64,000 nucleotides of DNA from CAVSWT01 sp963746735 (lineage in GTDB: Bacteria > Bacteroidota > Ignavibacteria > Ignavibacteriales > Ignavibacteriaceae): positions 365,328 through 429,327 of the forward strand of contig CAVVCO010000037.1 in NCBI GenBank assembly GCA_963746735.1, read 5' to 3'. This document shows positions 16,521 through 27,900 of the stretch, piece after piece. The stretch's first letter is position 1. Each line of letters begins with the position of its first letter. The notes under the pieces are model-generated. The model was given only the letters and a program-made list of their open reading frames with translations. It was not told where the DNA came from and ran no database searches. Both the position numbers and the translations under genes were made by a program.

Positions 16521-17378
16521 ATGAAAGAAACTTCCGTTAATATTGAAGCAGCTTATGAAGCCGCTGTAAAATTTGCTCAGGCACATTATGAAAACTTTCC
16601 TGTAATTTCTTTCTTAATTCCCAAACATCTTCAAAAACATATAGCAATTATTTATTGGTTTGCACGGACTGCAGATGATCTTGCAGATGAAGGAAATTTC
16701 CAGGAAGATGAAAGAATCAATAAACTTAATGATTTTGAAAATAGACTAACTAAATTATTAAATGGGAATTCCGATGATTATTATGAAGCTGCTCTTAAAA
16801 ATACAATTGAAGAAAGAAAATTAAATCCGGAACATTTTTATAATTTACTTAAAGCGTTTAAGCAGGATGTAACTAAAAAGCAATATCAAAATTATAAAGA
16901 GCTCTTATGTTATTGTGAAAATTCTGCAAACCCGGTTGGAAGATTAATCCTCGAGCTATTTGATATCCGTGATGAAAATGCTTTTTTACTTTCAGATAAA
17001 ATTTGTACGGCACTTCAACTCACAAACTTTTACCAGGATGTTCCAATTGATTGGGAAAAAGGGAGAATTTACATTCCACTAGATGAGCTAAAAAAATACG
17101 AAGTTGAAAGAATTGTGTTTGAGTTAAAGGAAATTAATCTTAATTTTAAGCTGGTTTTAGAGGCTAATGTTAAAAGAACCGAAATACTTTTTACAGAAGG
17201 AAGAGGACTTCTAAAATATTTGCATGGAAGATTGAAATACGAAATTGCTTGGACCATATTAGGCGGTGAAAAAATTCTGAATAAAATTAAAAAAATAGAT
17301 TACGATGTTCTAAATCAACGACCGGAATTAACTAAATTTGATTTAATTATTTTATTTATTAGGTCATTTTTTATATAA
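16521..17378 (+). CDS. hpnC: Squalene synthase subunit HpnC (hydroxysqualene-forming)
   Basis: A trans-isoprenyl diphosphate synthase fold with both Asp-rich motifs: ADDLADE (51-57) and YQDVPIDW after Asn169. In the known HpnCDE route HpnD condenses two farnesyl diphosphates to presqualene diphosphate, HpnC turns this into hydroxysqualene and HpnE reduces it to squalene. 285 residues is the normal length. It is assigned HpnC rather than HpnD because it comes first, directly ahead of a second homologue with the more typical phytoene-synthase-like motifs, and is followed by an HpnE-like oxidoreductase. Its stop overlaps the next start by one base (TAATG). Confidence 0.88.
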   Translation: MKETSVNIEAAYEAAVKFAQAHYENFPVISFLIPKHLQKHIAIIYWFARTADDLADEGNFQEDERINKLNDFENRLTKLLNGNSDDYYEAALKNTIEERKLNPEHFYNLLKAFKQDVTKKQYQNYKELLCYCENSANPVGRLILELFDIRDENAFLLSDKICTALQLTNFYQDVPIDWEKGRIYIPLDELKKYEVERIVFELKEINLNFKLVLEANVKRTEILFTEGRGLLKYLHGRLKYEIAWTILGGEKILNKIKKIDYDVLNQRPELTKFDLIILFIRSFFI

Positions 17379-18220
17379 TGAATGACAATCCAAAAGATAT
17401 AGCCAAAGGCAGTAAGAGTAGTTTTTATTACGCTTTTAATTTACTTCCGACAGAAAAGCGGGATGCAATGAATACCGTGTATGCATTCTGCCGGCAGACT
17501 GACGATATTATTGATGAAGGAAATGAAGCAGATGATATTAAGTATGAGCAATTGCGTAAATGGCGGATTGAATTGGAAAAGGCATTCCGCGGGCATTCCG
17601 AATATCCTCTTTTAAATAAGCTTGCAAAAACTATTTCTCAATTTAACATTCCTTACGAACCGTTTTTCGAGTTGATAATTGGAATGGAAATGGATCTACA
17701 GAAAAAGCGCTATTTAACTTTTTCTGATTTGCAATTGTATTGCTACCGGGTTGCATCAACTGTTGGATTGATGTGCATTGAGATATTTGGATACAAACAT
17801 AAAACGGCAAAGGACTTTGCAATTAATTTGGGAATTGCATTGCAGCTGACTAATATTTTAAGAGATATTAAAAAAGATTCTCAAAAAGGTAGAATATATT
17901 TACCGCAGGAAGATTTAGCTAAATTTAATTACACTGAAGATGACTTAATGCAAAATAAGTACGATCCTAATTTTATAGCTTTGATGGAATATGAAACAGC
18001 ACGAGCCAATAAATACTTTGAATTGGCAACTCAAAATTTGAATCTCGATGATAAATCTTCAATGTTTGCTGCTAGAGCAATGCAGCATATATATAAAAAG
18101 CTTTTGGATAAAATTATTGAAGCCGATTATAACATTTATCAAAATAATATTAAAGTTCCTACTTTCGAAAAAATTGGAATTTCAATCGGTGTTTGGGCAA
18201 AGTATAGTTTAGTTTATTAA
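17378..18220 (+). CDS. hpnD: Presqualene diphosphate synthase HpnD
   Basis: Squalene/phytoene synthase family, 280 residues. First Asp-rich motif TDDIIDE (41-47) after YAFCRQ, second motif LTNILRDIKKD followed by the conserved KGRIYLP. It should join two farnesyl diphosphates to presqualene diphosphate, the first step to squalene for hopanoids or related lipids. One-base overlaps with hpnC upstream and hpnE downstream indicate translational coupling. A phytoene synthase role is the alternative, but the hpnC partner and the HpnE-type third gene argue for squalene. No squalene-hopene cyclase is present in the window. Confidence 0.88.
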   Translation: MNDNPKDIAKGSKSSFYYAFNLLPTEKRDAMNTVYAFCRQTDDIIDEGNEADDIKYEQLRKWRIELEKAFRGHSEYPLLNKLAKTISQFNIPYEPFFELIIGMEMDLQKKRYLTFSDLQLYCYRVASTVGLMCIEIFGYKHKTAKDFAINLGIALQLTNILRDIKKDSQKGRIYLPQEDLAKFNYTEDDLMQNKYDPNFIALMEYETARANKYFELATQNLNLDDKSSMFAARAMQHIYKKLLDKIIEADYNIYQNNIKVPTFEKIGISIGVWAKYSLVY

Positions 18221-19502
18221 TGAAAAAATGCATAGTTGTTGGGGCAGGATTTTCAGGCCTAACTTCCGCAGTTTATCTCTCCAAAGCCGGTTATCAAGTT
18301 GAAGTAATAGAAGCATCAAAAAAGTTAGGCGGCAGGGCTTACTCTCTTATCGATAAAGACACTCAAACAATAATTGATAACGGCCAGCATATTTTAATGG
18401 GCTGCTATACAGAAACTTTAAAATTCCTAAAATTAATTAATGCCTACCGTAATTTAACTGTACAAAAAAAACTTCGAGTAAATTTTTTAAAAGTGAACTT
18501 TAATCTTTTGTCTCTTGATTGTTCTCCACTTTTTTACCCTTTCAATTTGCTAACTGGATTACTTAATTATAAAGCAATCTCTCTAAAAGAAAGATTCCAA
18601 TTATTAAAATTCTATTTTGAAATATTTATTTTTATACTGAAAGCGAATTAAGTAATCTTACAGTGCATCAATGGTTAATACTTGAAAATCAAAATGAAAA
18701 TATTCAAAAAGCATTTTGGGATATTTTAGCCGTTGGGGCATTAAATACAAATACAAAAAATTCTTCTGCAAAAACATTTGCCGGTATTTTAAAGAAGATT
18801 TTTTTTAGAGGAAACAAAGCAGCTTCAATTATTCTTCCTAAAGAAGGATTAACTGAAACATATTGTTTGGATGCAAAAAGGTTTATTGAAGAAAATAATG
18901 GAATTGTCGCGACTTCCGAGCAAGTAAATAAGTTTGTTTTCGAAAATAATAAAATCAAAAAAATTATAACTTCAAAAAGAATAATTGATAATTTCGATTT
19001 TGTTATTTCTGCAATTCCTTTGTATTCTTTAGAAAGACTGGCAGATGATAGTTCCTTATACAACAATTTGAAACTTGAATATTCATCAATACTTTCAATT
19101 CACGTTTGGCTTCATAAAAATAATTTGGATAAAACATTTTATGGGCTAATTGATTCCAAGCTTCATTGGATATTCAATCATGGTTCTCATTTAACTTTAG
19201 TAATAAGCGATGCGAATGAGCTAATTGAAAAACCTAAAGAAGAAATATTTGAAATGGTAAGCCGCGAACTGAAGAGATTTGTAAATATTAATGAAAATGA
19301 AATTAAATCTTACAAAATCATTAAAGAAAAAAGGTCTACTTTCATTCCATCAAATGATATATTAAAAGCCCGTCCATCAAATAAAACTAAATATTCAAAT
19401 TTTTTTCTTGCTGGAGATTGGACTGATACAGGACTACCCTCCACAATCGAGAGTGCTGTACAAAGTGGAAGGCTAGCTGCAGAATATATAATTAATTATT
19501 AA
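18220..19502 (+). pseudogene. hpnE: Hydroxysqualene dehydroxylase HpnE, interrupted by a -1 frameshift
   Basis: FAD-dependent amine-oxidase-like protein in two frames. The first part (18220-18651) has the dinucleotide-binding start IVVGAGFSGLTSAVYLSKAG and ends after a stretch of T and A. The second part is in the -1 frame; it reads back without a stop through ESELSNLTVHQW (18639-18674), so the usual GTG at 18663 is only an apparent start, and it ends with the FAD-domain motif AGDWTDTGLPSTIESA. The switch falls around 18620-18636, which includes a run of five T (18629-18633); one more T there would restore a single protein of about 427 residues. A sequencing error, a true lesion or recoding are all possible; no canonical slippery heptamer is seen. 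HpnE makes squalene from hydroxysqualene. Confidence 0.85.
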
Positions 19503-19622
19503 CTAGGCATTTAATTCTTCAATAGTCTGCTGTAATTATTTTGGTAAATTCTTTACACATCCTAATCGAATTTTGTTGAATCTTAAAACACGTTTATTTA
19601 AGTTGAATTCATAAATAATAAA

Positions 19623-19657
19623 TTAAGGGATAATTAATAAAAATATTAGTCCCTTAA
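19623..19657. other. Inverted repeat in the leader of the citrate synthase gene
   Basis: TTAAGGGA (19623-19630) pairs exactly with TCCCTTAA (19650-19657), and the inner TAAT/ATTA extends the stem. It lies 51 nt before the citrate synthase ATG and is followed by an A/T-rich stretch. It could end the hpn transcript (moderate T content downstream) or be an operator or leader hairpin for citrate synthase. Confidence 0.4.
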
Positions 19658-19707
19658 TAAAAAGTTTTTGTATTAATAACAATAAATCAGAAAGGGGATT
19701 TAGAGTT

Positions 19708-20982
19708 ATGAAATCCGCTAAGTTAATTGTCGAAGACAAGGAATATGACCTTCCTTTGGTCATCGGTTCTGAAAAAGAAGTTGGAATTGATATTTCTAAA
19801 TTACGAGGATTATCAGGAGTAATTACTTCTGATAACGGATATGGAAATACCGGTTCTTGCCAGAGTGCTGTCACCTTCATTGATGGAGAAAAAGGAATTC
19901 TTAGGTACAGAGGTTACCCCATAGAAGAACTAGCCGAGAATTCAAACTTCATTGAAGTTTGCTATCTGTTGATACATGGAAATCTTCCTACAAAACAAGA
20001 ATTAGAAAATTTTCATTATGGGCTTACACATCACAGCCTTATTCATGAAGACATGAAAAAGTTTTTTGAAGGGTATCCACCTTCAGCTCATCCTATGGGA
20101 ATACTTGCTTCAATGGTTGCTTCTCTATCAGCTTTTTATCCTGAATCAAAATTTGAAGATGATAAAAATTTAAATATCATCAGGTTAATTGCCAAGCTGA
20201 AAACTATCGCAGCTTTTTCATATAAAAAATCAATTGGCCAGCCTTATATTTATCCGCGTAACGACATGAATTATGCTGCCGATTTCATTCACATGATGTT
20301 TGCTGTTCCGGCAGAAGAATATGAAGTAACAAATGAACTTGAAGAAGCCCTTGATCTTTTATTAATCCTTCATGCTGATCACGAACAAAATTGCAGTACT
20401 TCAACAGTAAGAATGGTGGGCAGCAGTGAAGCAAATTTATTTGCAGCTATCTCAGCCGGTATAAGCGCTCTTTGGGGCCCTTTACACGGCGGTGCAAATC
20501 AAAAAGTAATTCAAATGTTAAATCAAATTAAGGCTGACGGCGGTGGTTATAAAAAATATATCGGCATGGCTAAAGATAAATCTTCTGAATTTAAATTAAT
20601 GGGATTTGGCCATCGTGTTTATAAAAATTTTGATCCGCGAGCTAGGATTCTGAAAAAAGCTGCTGATAAAGTTTTAAGCAAGCTTGGTAAAAATGATCCT
20701 CTGCTTGACATTGCAAAAGGATTGGAAGATGCAGCTTTAAATGATGATTATTTTGTTGAAAGAAAACTTTATCCAAATGTAGATTTTTATAGCGGCATTA
20801 TTTATAGAGCAATGGGAATACCAACAAATATGTTCACAGTTATGTTTGCTCTTGGTAGATTACCTGGCTGGATAGCTCAATGGAAAGAGATGAGAGAAAC
20901 TCCGGGTGGAAGAATTTATCGTCCGCGACAAATTTATACTGGAGAAACAAAGAGAGGATATACCTTTATTGATAAAAGGTAA
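19708..20982 (+). CDS. gltA: Citrate synthase
   Basis: 424 residues, the size of a type II (GltA-like) enzyme, with all catalytic signatures: His in LHADHEQNCST, His in GPLHGGANQ, the GFGHRVYKNFDPR oxaloacetate/CoA-binding stretch and the catalytic Asp in YPNVDFYSG. It condenses acetyl-CoA and oxaloacetate at the entry to the TCA cycle. An AGAAAGGGG ribosome binding site precedes the ATG. The gene stands alone between a leader hairpin (19623-19657) and a strong terminator (21012-21043), so it is probably monocistronic. Confidence 0.96.
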   Translation: MKSAKLIVEDKEYDLPLVIGSEKEVGIDISKLRGLSGVITSDNGYGNTGSCQSAVTFIDGEKGILRYRGYPIEELAENSNFIEVCYLLIHGNLPTKQELENFHYGLTHHSLIHEDMKKFFEGYPPSAHPMGILASMVASLSAFYPESKFEDDKNLNIIRLIAKLKTIAAFSYKKSIGQPYIYPRNDMNYAADFIHMMFAVPAEEYEVTNELEEALDLLLILHADHEQNCSTSTVRMVGSSEANLFAAISAGISALWGPLHGGANQKVIQMLNQIKADGGGYKKYIGMAKDKSSEFKLMGFGHRVYKNFDPRARILKKAADKVLSKLGKNDPLLDIAKGLEDAALNDDYFVERKLYPNVDFYSGIIYRAMGIPTNMFTVMFALGRLPGWIAQWKEMRETPGGRIYRPRQIYTGETKRGYTFIDKR

Positions 20983-21011
20983 TCATAAAAACATTTAATC
21001 AAAAAGAAATG

Positions 21012-21043
21012 AAAAGCGCACAAATTTACTTGTGCGCTTTTTT
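21012..21043 (+). terminator. Rho-independent terminator of citrate synthase
   Basis: Perfect 12-bp stem AAAAGCGCACAA / TTGTGCGCTTTT, 6-nt loop, followed by T residues. It starts 30 nt after the citrate synthase stop. Confidence 0.9.
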
Positions 21044-21074
21044 ATATTTTACATTAATTTTATGTAGTATTTAT

Positions 21075-21103
21075 AAACCCAATTTCTTAAAGAAATTGGG
21101 TTT
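21075..21103. repeat. 29-nt near-perfect palindrome
   Basis: AAACCCAATTTCTT and AAGAAATTGGGTTT are exact reverse complements around a single A. It lies between the citrate synthase terminator and the cupin gene (ATG 21149). The T-rich end on either strand would allow a second, bidirectional terminator; the lack of a real loop also fits a protein-binding site. Confidence 0.5.
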
Positions 21104-21148
21104 ATTATAAAGTGTAATAAATTTTATAAATAGGTATCCTTTTATTTT

Positions 21149-21649
21149 ATGAATAAAAAAGCTCATTACTACATTGAAAAGCTAAATCTAATTGCTCATC
21201 CTGAGGGAGGATATTTCAAAGAAGTTTATCGCTCAACAGAAATTATTGATGCTGGACATTTGCCGGATAGATATTCAAAGAAAAGAAATTTTTCTACTTC
21301 AATTTATTTTTTACTGGAAGGTAATCAATTTTCAAAATTTCATAAATTAAAATCTGATGAGATTTGGCATTTTTATGATGGAAGTCCAATTCATTTATTC
21401 ATAATAAGTCCAGACGGAAAACTTCAAGAGAAAATTTTAGGAAGAAATTTAGAAACTGGTGCATTACCACAAATAGTAATTGAAAAAGGAAACTGGTTTG
21501 GTGCAAAAATTCAAGAAAAGGAATCATTCACATTAATTGGCTGCACTGTTTCGCCTGGTTTTGATTTTGAAGATTTTGAACTTGCTGAAAGACAAAAATT
21601 ATTAAATGAATATCCCCGGCATAAAACATTAATTGAAGAATTAACCTGA
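21149..21649 (+). CDS. DUF985 family cupin protein
   Basis: 166 residues, matching the small beta-barrel DUF985 cupins: LIAHPEGGYFKEVYRS at the start, a central IYFLLEGNQFSKFHKL and DEIWHFYDGSP with histidines positioned for a metal, and LIGCTVSPGFDFEDFELA near the end. The family is soluble, and its reaction is not known; sugar- or metabolite-binding has been suggested from the fold. It is transcribed alone after two hairpins. ATG 21149 has no strong ribosome binding site, but the start of the protein matches the family start well. Confidence 0.85.
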   Translation: MNKKAHYYIEKLNLIAHPEGGYFKEVYRSTEIIDAGHLPDRYSKKRNFSTSIYFLLEGNQFSKFHKLKSDEIWHFYDGSPIHLFIISPDGKLQEKILGRNLETGALPQIVIEKGNWFGAKIQEKESFTLIGCTVSPGFDFEDFELAERQKLLNEYPRHKTLIEELT

Positions 21650-21888
21650 TTTCAAGACGAAGTTTTATATCAAAAAATATCCCAAATTTTATGAGTGATT
21701 AAAAATTACCTTAATTCAGTAAAAATTTAGCTTTAGATTAAATTTCAAAATTAAATGGAGTTTTGAAGTTATTGAAATTAAACCGTTTATTGCCTAATTT
21801 TTCCCGTCATTTTTTATAAAAATATCCTAAAGGAGAATAATCTATAGAATATATTTTTACTGTTTGATTAATTAGTAATTATTCTCAT

Positions 21889-21894
21889 AAAGGG
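21889..21894 (+). promoter_or_regulatory. Ribosome binding site supporting a non-ATG start of sprA
   Basis: AAAGGG lies six bases before ATC 21901, where a signal peptide begins in the sprA frame. No ATG, GTG or TTG exists in that frame between the upstream stop (21865-21867) and 22291. An AAAGGAG further up (about 21828) leads only to a short frame closed by the same stop. Confidence 0.4.
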
Positions 21895-21900
21895 CCCTAT

Positions 21901-24900
21901 ATCAGACAAAAGAAAATAAATTTTATTAGGGAAAGCCTTCGCATCGCATTCGTTTATTTAGTTGTTTTTTATGCGGTAAGCGGCTTAGGGTTTAGTTCTC
22001 CGTATAATTCCCAGGTAAATAAAAATTTTTGGATTGATGCTTTTTTCAATTACAGCAGGGATAATTTTAAAATTAAAATCCCTACAGCCAATAATAATGT
22101 CCGATCTGTAAAAGATATTAAACCAAATTCTACTGCTTTAGCTTCTCTTTCAGGAATCGATTTTTCAGCACCAGCACCGCCGGATACAAACGGTCAGTGG
22201 AGAGATCCGAATGCATTTGTAAACCCCAATGATACTGCAAGTAATACCGGACTAGTAGGTTTTGCAAGCCGTTATGATTCATTATTACACGATCCAATGG
22301 CAATGGATTCTACTGCCAGATTAAAATTCTTTTCTCATAGTCGTGAAGATATCCCTTATGTAAGATTATCGAATCCAAGGCAATCGAAATTTTTTATTCC
22401 ATTAGGGCCTCTTCGAACAAAGAAAATTGAAATTGATTCTACAGGCAAATATGTTTTGGTGAAGGAATATATAGCCGGGCAAGAATCAAAAATTTTATTA
22501 AGGATGCCTATAGATGAATACATTAAGCAGCGGATAGATAATGAAGAAAGAAAATTGTGGGAAGACCAGGCATACCAGTATGAATTAAAAACCGGTAAAA
22601 AAGATTTATCGAAATTAATTACTGATATTACAAATTTTGAAATTCCGCTTCCAAGTGTTGGAGTATTGAGTATTTTTGGTGAACCAAAGATTAGCTTAAA
22701 AATTGGAGGTGCTGTTGATATTCATGGAGCCTGGCGAAGTGAAACAACTCAAGGCGTAACTGCATCCTTACTTGGAAACACCCGTAATGAACCGGACTTT
22801 AAACAACAGGTGCAAATAAATGTCAACGGTACTATCGGTGACAAGCTTAATATTGCCGCTGACTGGAATACCGAAAGAACATTTGAGTACGAGAACCAAT
22901 TAAAAATAAAGTATACAGGTTATGAAGATGAAATAGTCCAAAGTGTTGAAGCCGGTAACGTTTCTCTTCAAACATCTCCCTTGGTTGGTGGAAGTGAAGC
23001 ATTATTTGGCATTAAAGCAAATTTCAAATTAGGGCCTTTAAGTTTAACTACAATTGCCAGCCAGAAAAAAAGTGAAGTGAAAGAAGTTGCTGTTTCCGGC
23101 GGTTCAACTTCCTCGGACTTTGAAATACGTTCTTATGATTATTCGAGGAACCATTTCTTTGTTGATAAAGTTTATGCAGACACATCTTCCAATTTAAATA
23201 TTTTTAATAAATATTATGGAAATTCCCCTTCCCAAATCGTTGAAAATCACAAGTATAACATATTAAAAATTGAAGTTTGGAAATCAACGCAGACTTATGT
23301 TCAGGATAAATCAAAAGAAAGAAGGGCTAATGCATATCTTAATCTTGATCCACTTCCTGCAGCAAATTCACAATATTCAAGTGATTTGAGGGCTGACAGT
23401 GTAAATCCAAAACCTGGTCAGATAGAGACAGGAAGATTTATTTTGTTAAGTGAAGAAGATGGAGATTATACTTTAAATAGTGAAACTGGCGAATTAACAT
23501 TTAAAACATCAATTAATGATGAGGATGTAATTGCAGTTGCATACCAGACTCAAGGTAGCGCGTATTATGGAGAATTTTTATCTACTACTGCACAAAATGA
23601 TACTTCTGCAAAATTAGTTTTAAAATTAGTTAAGCCTTCTTATTTACAACCAAGTTATAAAACTGCCTGGTCGCTAATGCTTAAAAATATTTATCCGGTT
23701 GGTGGTAGAAATATTAAAGCTGAAGGATTTGATTTTAAAATAAAATATGAATTGGAAGGGCAGGATCCCGCCACAGAACTTCCAGGTAAAAATGGTGTCG
23801 TTAAACTTCTGCAAGCTTTTGGACTTGATAAAATAAATACAAGCGGTTCACCAAATCCGGATGATATTTTTGATTTCCAGCCCGGCCTAACCGTGGATAA
23901 AGAAACCGGTGAAATTATTTTTCCAACTTTACAACCGTTTGGATATAATCTGCCTGCTGACCTTGATACAGCTAAATATAAATTCGAAGACATTTATGAT
24001 ACTACGCGAACTGCAGCAAGTTATAACAAGACTAAAGATAAGTGGGTAATGACGGGAAAATATTCTGGCGATGTATCTTCTACTTATAATCTTGGCTTTA
24101 ACGTAGTTGAAAATTCTGTTAAAGTTACTTTAGATGGAAGGCTTCTAACTCAAGGGGTGGACTATGTCGTTGATTATAATATCGGACAGTTAACAATCCG
24201 AAATGATGCAGCTCTCGTTCCGGGTGCAAATTTAAAAATTACATTTGAACAAAATGATTTATTCCAGCTTGCTTCCAAAACCCTTTTAGGTGCCCGCGGT
24301 ATTTTTGATATTTCTAATAAAACAAAGCTGGGTTTCTCCATCTTAAATCTAAATCAGCAAACTTTAAGCGATAAGGTTAGAATTGGAGAAGAGCCGTTAA
24401 GCAATACTATTTATGGAATAGATATGCAAACAGGAGGTGATTTACCATTTCTCACAAAGGCTATAGATAAATTTACTTCTACAAGAGAAATGTCTTCATT
24501 TTCTTTATCGGGTGAAGTTGCTTATATGAATCCCGATCCTAATACAAAGAAAAGCACTATTACATCAGATCAAAATCAAAGTATTGCGTATATAGACGAC
24601 TTTGAAGGAGCAAAGAGAACTATACCAATTGGCTTATCTTATACAGCCTGGAAAGATTTAAGCGCTCCTGATAATCTACCTGAACTGCCAGGTTTAACTC
24701 CAGTTCAAAAAATGCCTTTCAAAGGGAAAAGCTGGTGGGTTGCAATAAACCCTTCTGGTGTACAAGTTAAAGATCTTTATGGTGTTGATCCGAAAACAGG
24801 CCAGCCTAAAAAGCAGGTTGCTACCTCAGATCAGAATGTTACTGTAATGGATTATGTTTTTGATCCAACATTACCAGGTTCATACAATCACTACCCTAAT

Positions 24901-27900
24901 CTGACTGATCCGAAAAAAAGCTGGGGTGGTATGATGAAATTACTTTCATCTACTGCAAATAATTTAGTAGATGAAAATATTGAGTACATAGAATTCTGGA
25001 TGAATATAGCTCAAGTTCCTACAAACGCAGACATGTATATTGATCTTGGCAGAATAAGCGAAGACGTTATACCTGATGGGAAATTAAATACGGAAGATTT
25101 AAATCAAAATACAGCTATTGATGAAGGTGAAGATGTAGGATTGGATACATTATCAGATGCAAGAGAAAGGCAATTATATGGAAGTACTGAGAACGATCCT
25201 AATCATGATGACTTTTCATTTAACGGCACTTCAAACCCGGATATTTTAAGTTATAAGAATATAAATGGAACTGAAGGAAATGCAACTTTAACGGACAACG
25301 GAAGAATTCCGGATACAGAAGATTTAAATAGAAATGGAAATCTTGATAGAGTAAATAGTTATTTTAGATATAAGATACCACTAGATACAAATTCAACTAC
25401 AAATAAATTTATTGTTAGCCAGGGAGGCCCGGGATGGTATTTATATCGAATACCATTGAAAGATACATCCGGTGTTGTTGGTAATCCATCCTTCTCAAAC
25501 GTTGAAACTATTAGATTATTTGTTAATGGAATAGACCCGACCGGTCTTAAAGATAATTATATGAGATTAAGATTTGCGGAGTTTAATCTTGTCGGAAGTG
25601 AATGGCAAAAGCTTCAGAAGGAAGATACTACATTGTCTGTCTCAGTTATCAGTTATGAAGAAGATCAAAATTATACTATTCCACCTGGTATATCAAGGGA
25701 ACGTGACAATACCAGGCCTGATCAAACAATTTATAAGAACGAGCAGTCTTTAAATTTAATTTTAAATAGTCTTCCGGCAGGGCAATCAAGACAGGCCGTA
25801 AGATACTTATCACGGCCACTTGATGTATTTAGCTATAAGCAGATGAAATTATTTATTCATGGTGATACGCATACCGGGCCAACATCTGTTTCAACCGAAC
25901 CTATCGATCCGCCGAATGCAGAAGTGTTTTTTAGATTTGGGACGGATCCAAATAATTTCTATGAATACCGCCAGCCGGTTAGGCCGGATTGGAATGAGAT
26001 ATCTATTAATTTTAGCGACTTAACAAGTATTAAGCAGGCAAGTCCAAATGACACGTCTTTATTTCAGGAACCGGTTCCTGGAAAAGCAGGGCATTTTTAT
26101 GGTGTTAAAGGTAAGCCAACTCTTACATCTGTGAAATTTTTAAGTGTTGGAATTTATAATATTCCAGGGACAAAAATTAAAAATACTACTATTTACAAGC
26201 CTGATATTTCCGGACAAGTGTGGGTAAATGAATTAAGAGTTGTCGGAGCTGATGACCACCCTGGCTGGGCATATAGTGTTGCTTCATCTTTAAAAATGGC
26301 TGACTTGCTAACTCTTAATTTTAACATGAGCCGGACGGATCCGTATTTCCACAGGTTGGCTGATCGATTCGGTTCAAGAGTTGAATCGAGGAATTGGAGT
26401 GTATCTTCTGATTTAAATGTTTTAAAATTGCTTCCAATAAATCTGCCTGGCAGCAATTTAAAATTAAATTATTCACATACTGAATCCATTGGTAAACCAC
26501 AATATTTACCAGGCACAGATATAAAGGTATCACAGGCAATGGAAGCAGAACAACAACTTCCTGATTCTCTAAAAAGAAACCTTGAATTGGAATCTCAATC
26601 GGTTAATGTATCCGACTCTTGGTCAGCTTCTAATATAAAATTAAGGATTCCTTCTTCGTACTGGCTTATTCGTGATACATGGAATGCTATTAGCTTAGGG
26701 TTTAATTATAATAAAACATTTAGCAGAAGCCCTACGGTACTAAGTAATAAAAGCTGGGTTTGGAATGCTAACTTTGGTTATGGGTTAAATTTAAGCCAGG
26801 ACTATTTTTTCTATCCCGCTGATATTCCAATTTTGGGAAGCGTAATTTCTTTATTCTCTGATTACAGGAATGCTAAGGTTTATTTTACACCGCAGTCCTT
26901 TTCGCTTAATATGACTGCAAGAAGAAATAGGAATATTAATATTACCAGGGATCGAGATAATACTCCATCTCAGACTTCATTTGCTAGAGACTTCACGGTT
27001 TCACGAGGCTTTAATTATTCGTGGAAACTTACAGAAGGCGGTTTAATTAATATTAGTAATGCATATAATGTTAACATATCTTCGTCTTTAGCTTATCTGG
27101 AAACAGATCAGTTTAATAATCAAAGGCCCGAAAACCAAATATGGCATGATATATTTGCTGGCAATTTCTTCGGAAAAAATTATCAATATCAGCAGACTTT
27201 TGATATAAGAACTGCTCCAAAACTGCCGACTCTTTGGGATATAGATAAATATTTTACAATTACAGGCGGTTATTCAGCAAGCTATCAATGGAATAATGAT
27301 TTCAGAAATGAAGTAAGCGGAAGAAGCGCTGGTTATGCAAGCAAAGCTACAGCAGGATTAACTTTAAAATTGAAATCTTTAACGGCGCCATTATTTGAAT
27401 CATCCAAAGAAGAAGAGCAGCAAAATAACCAGGGGCAAGCTCAAGCAACTAGGGGAAGAGCAGCTAACAGAAGCTTTAATCCTAGTGAGGCTAAACGTCC
27501 GGATGTAAATGAAGTTCCGCAAAATCGGCTTTTAGAGAATGACTCAACATCAATAGCAGCAGATTCTTTGCATCAAACAGATTCATTGCAAACCCAAATT
27601 GTTATTAAAAAAAATCCGCTTAAGAATGCATTCTTATTTTTAAGGTCCATTGCTAAATCATTATTATTTGACTACGAATCTATTTCATTTAACTTTAGCT
27701 CCAGCAACAATCTTTCTAAATCTGGAATTAAAGGTAAGGGAACCGGGTTTAATAATTTTTGGGGGCTTTCATTTGATGAAAACAATGGGCCATCACGTGG
27801 ATTTATGTTTGGGCTAAGTCAAGACGTAGGAAGCAGAGCTCCAAACAGCTCACTATCGGATAACTATTCTCAAAAAAATAATTTTGATTTTAAAACATCA

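Noticed and set aside
18600..18665. Programmed -1 frameshift in hpnE
   Set aside because: No X-XXY-YYZ slippery heptamer in the right frame and no strong downstream stem were found; a lost T is simpler. Recoding cannot be fully excluded.
23691..23993. Minus-strand open frame inside sprA and many similar ones elsewhere (for example 3659-3952, 7807-8100, 54460-54798)
   Set aside because: They lie wholly inside strongly supported genes, show no family motif and have no ribosome binding site.
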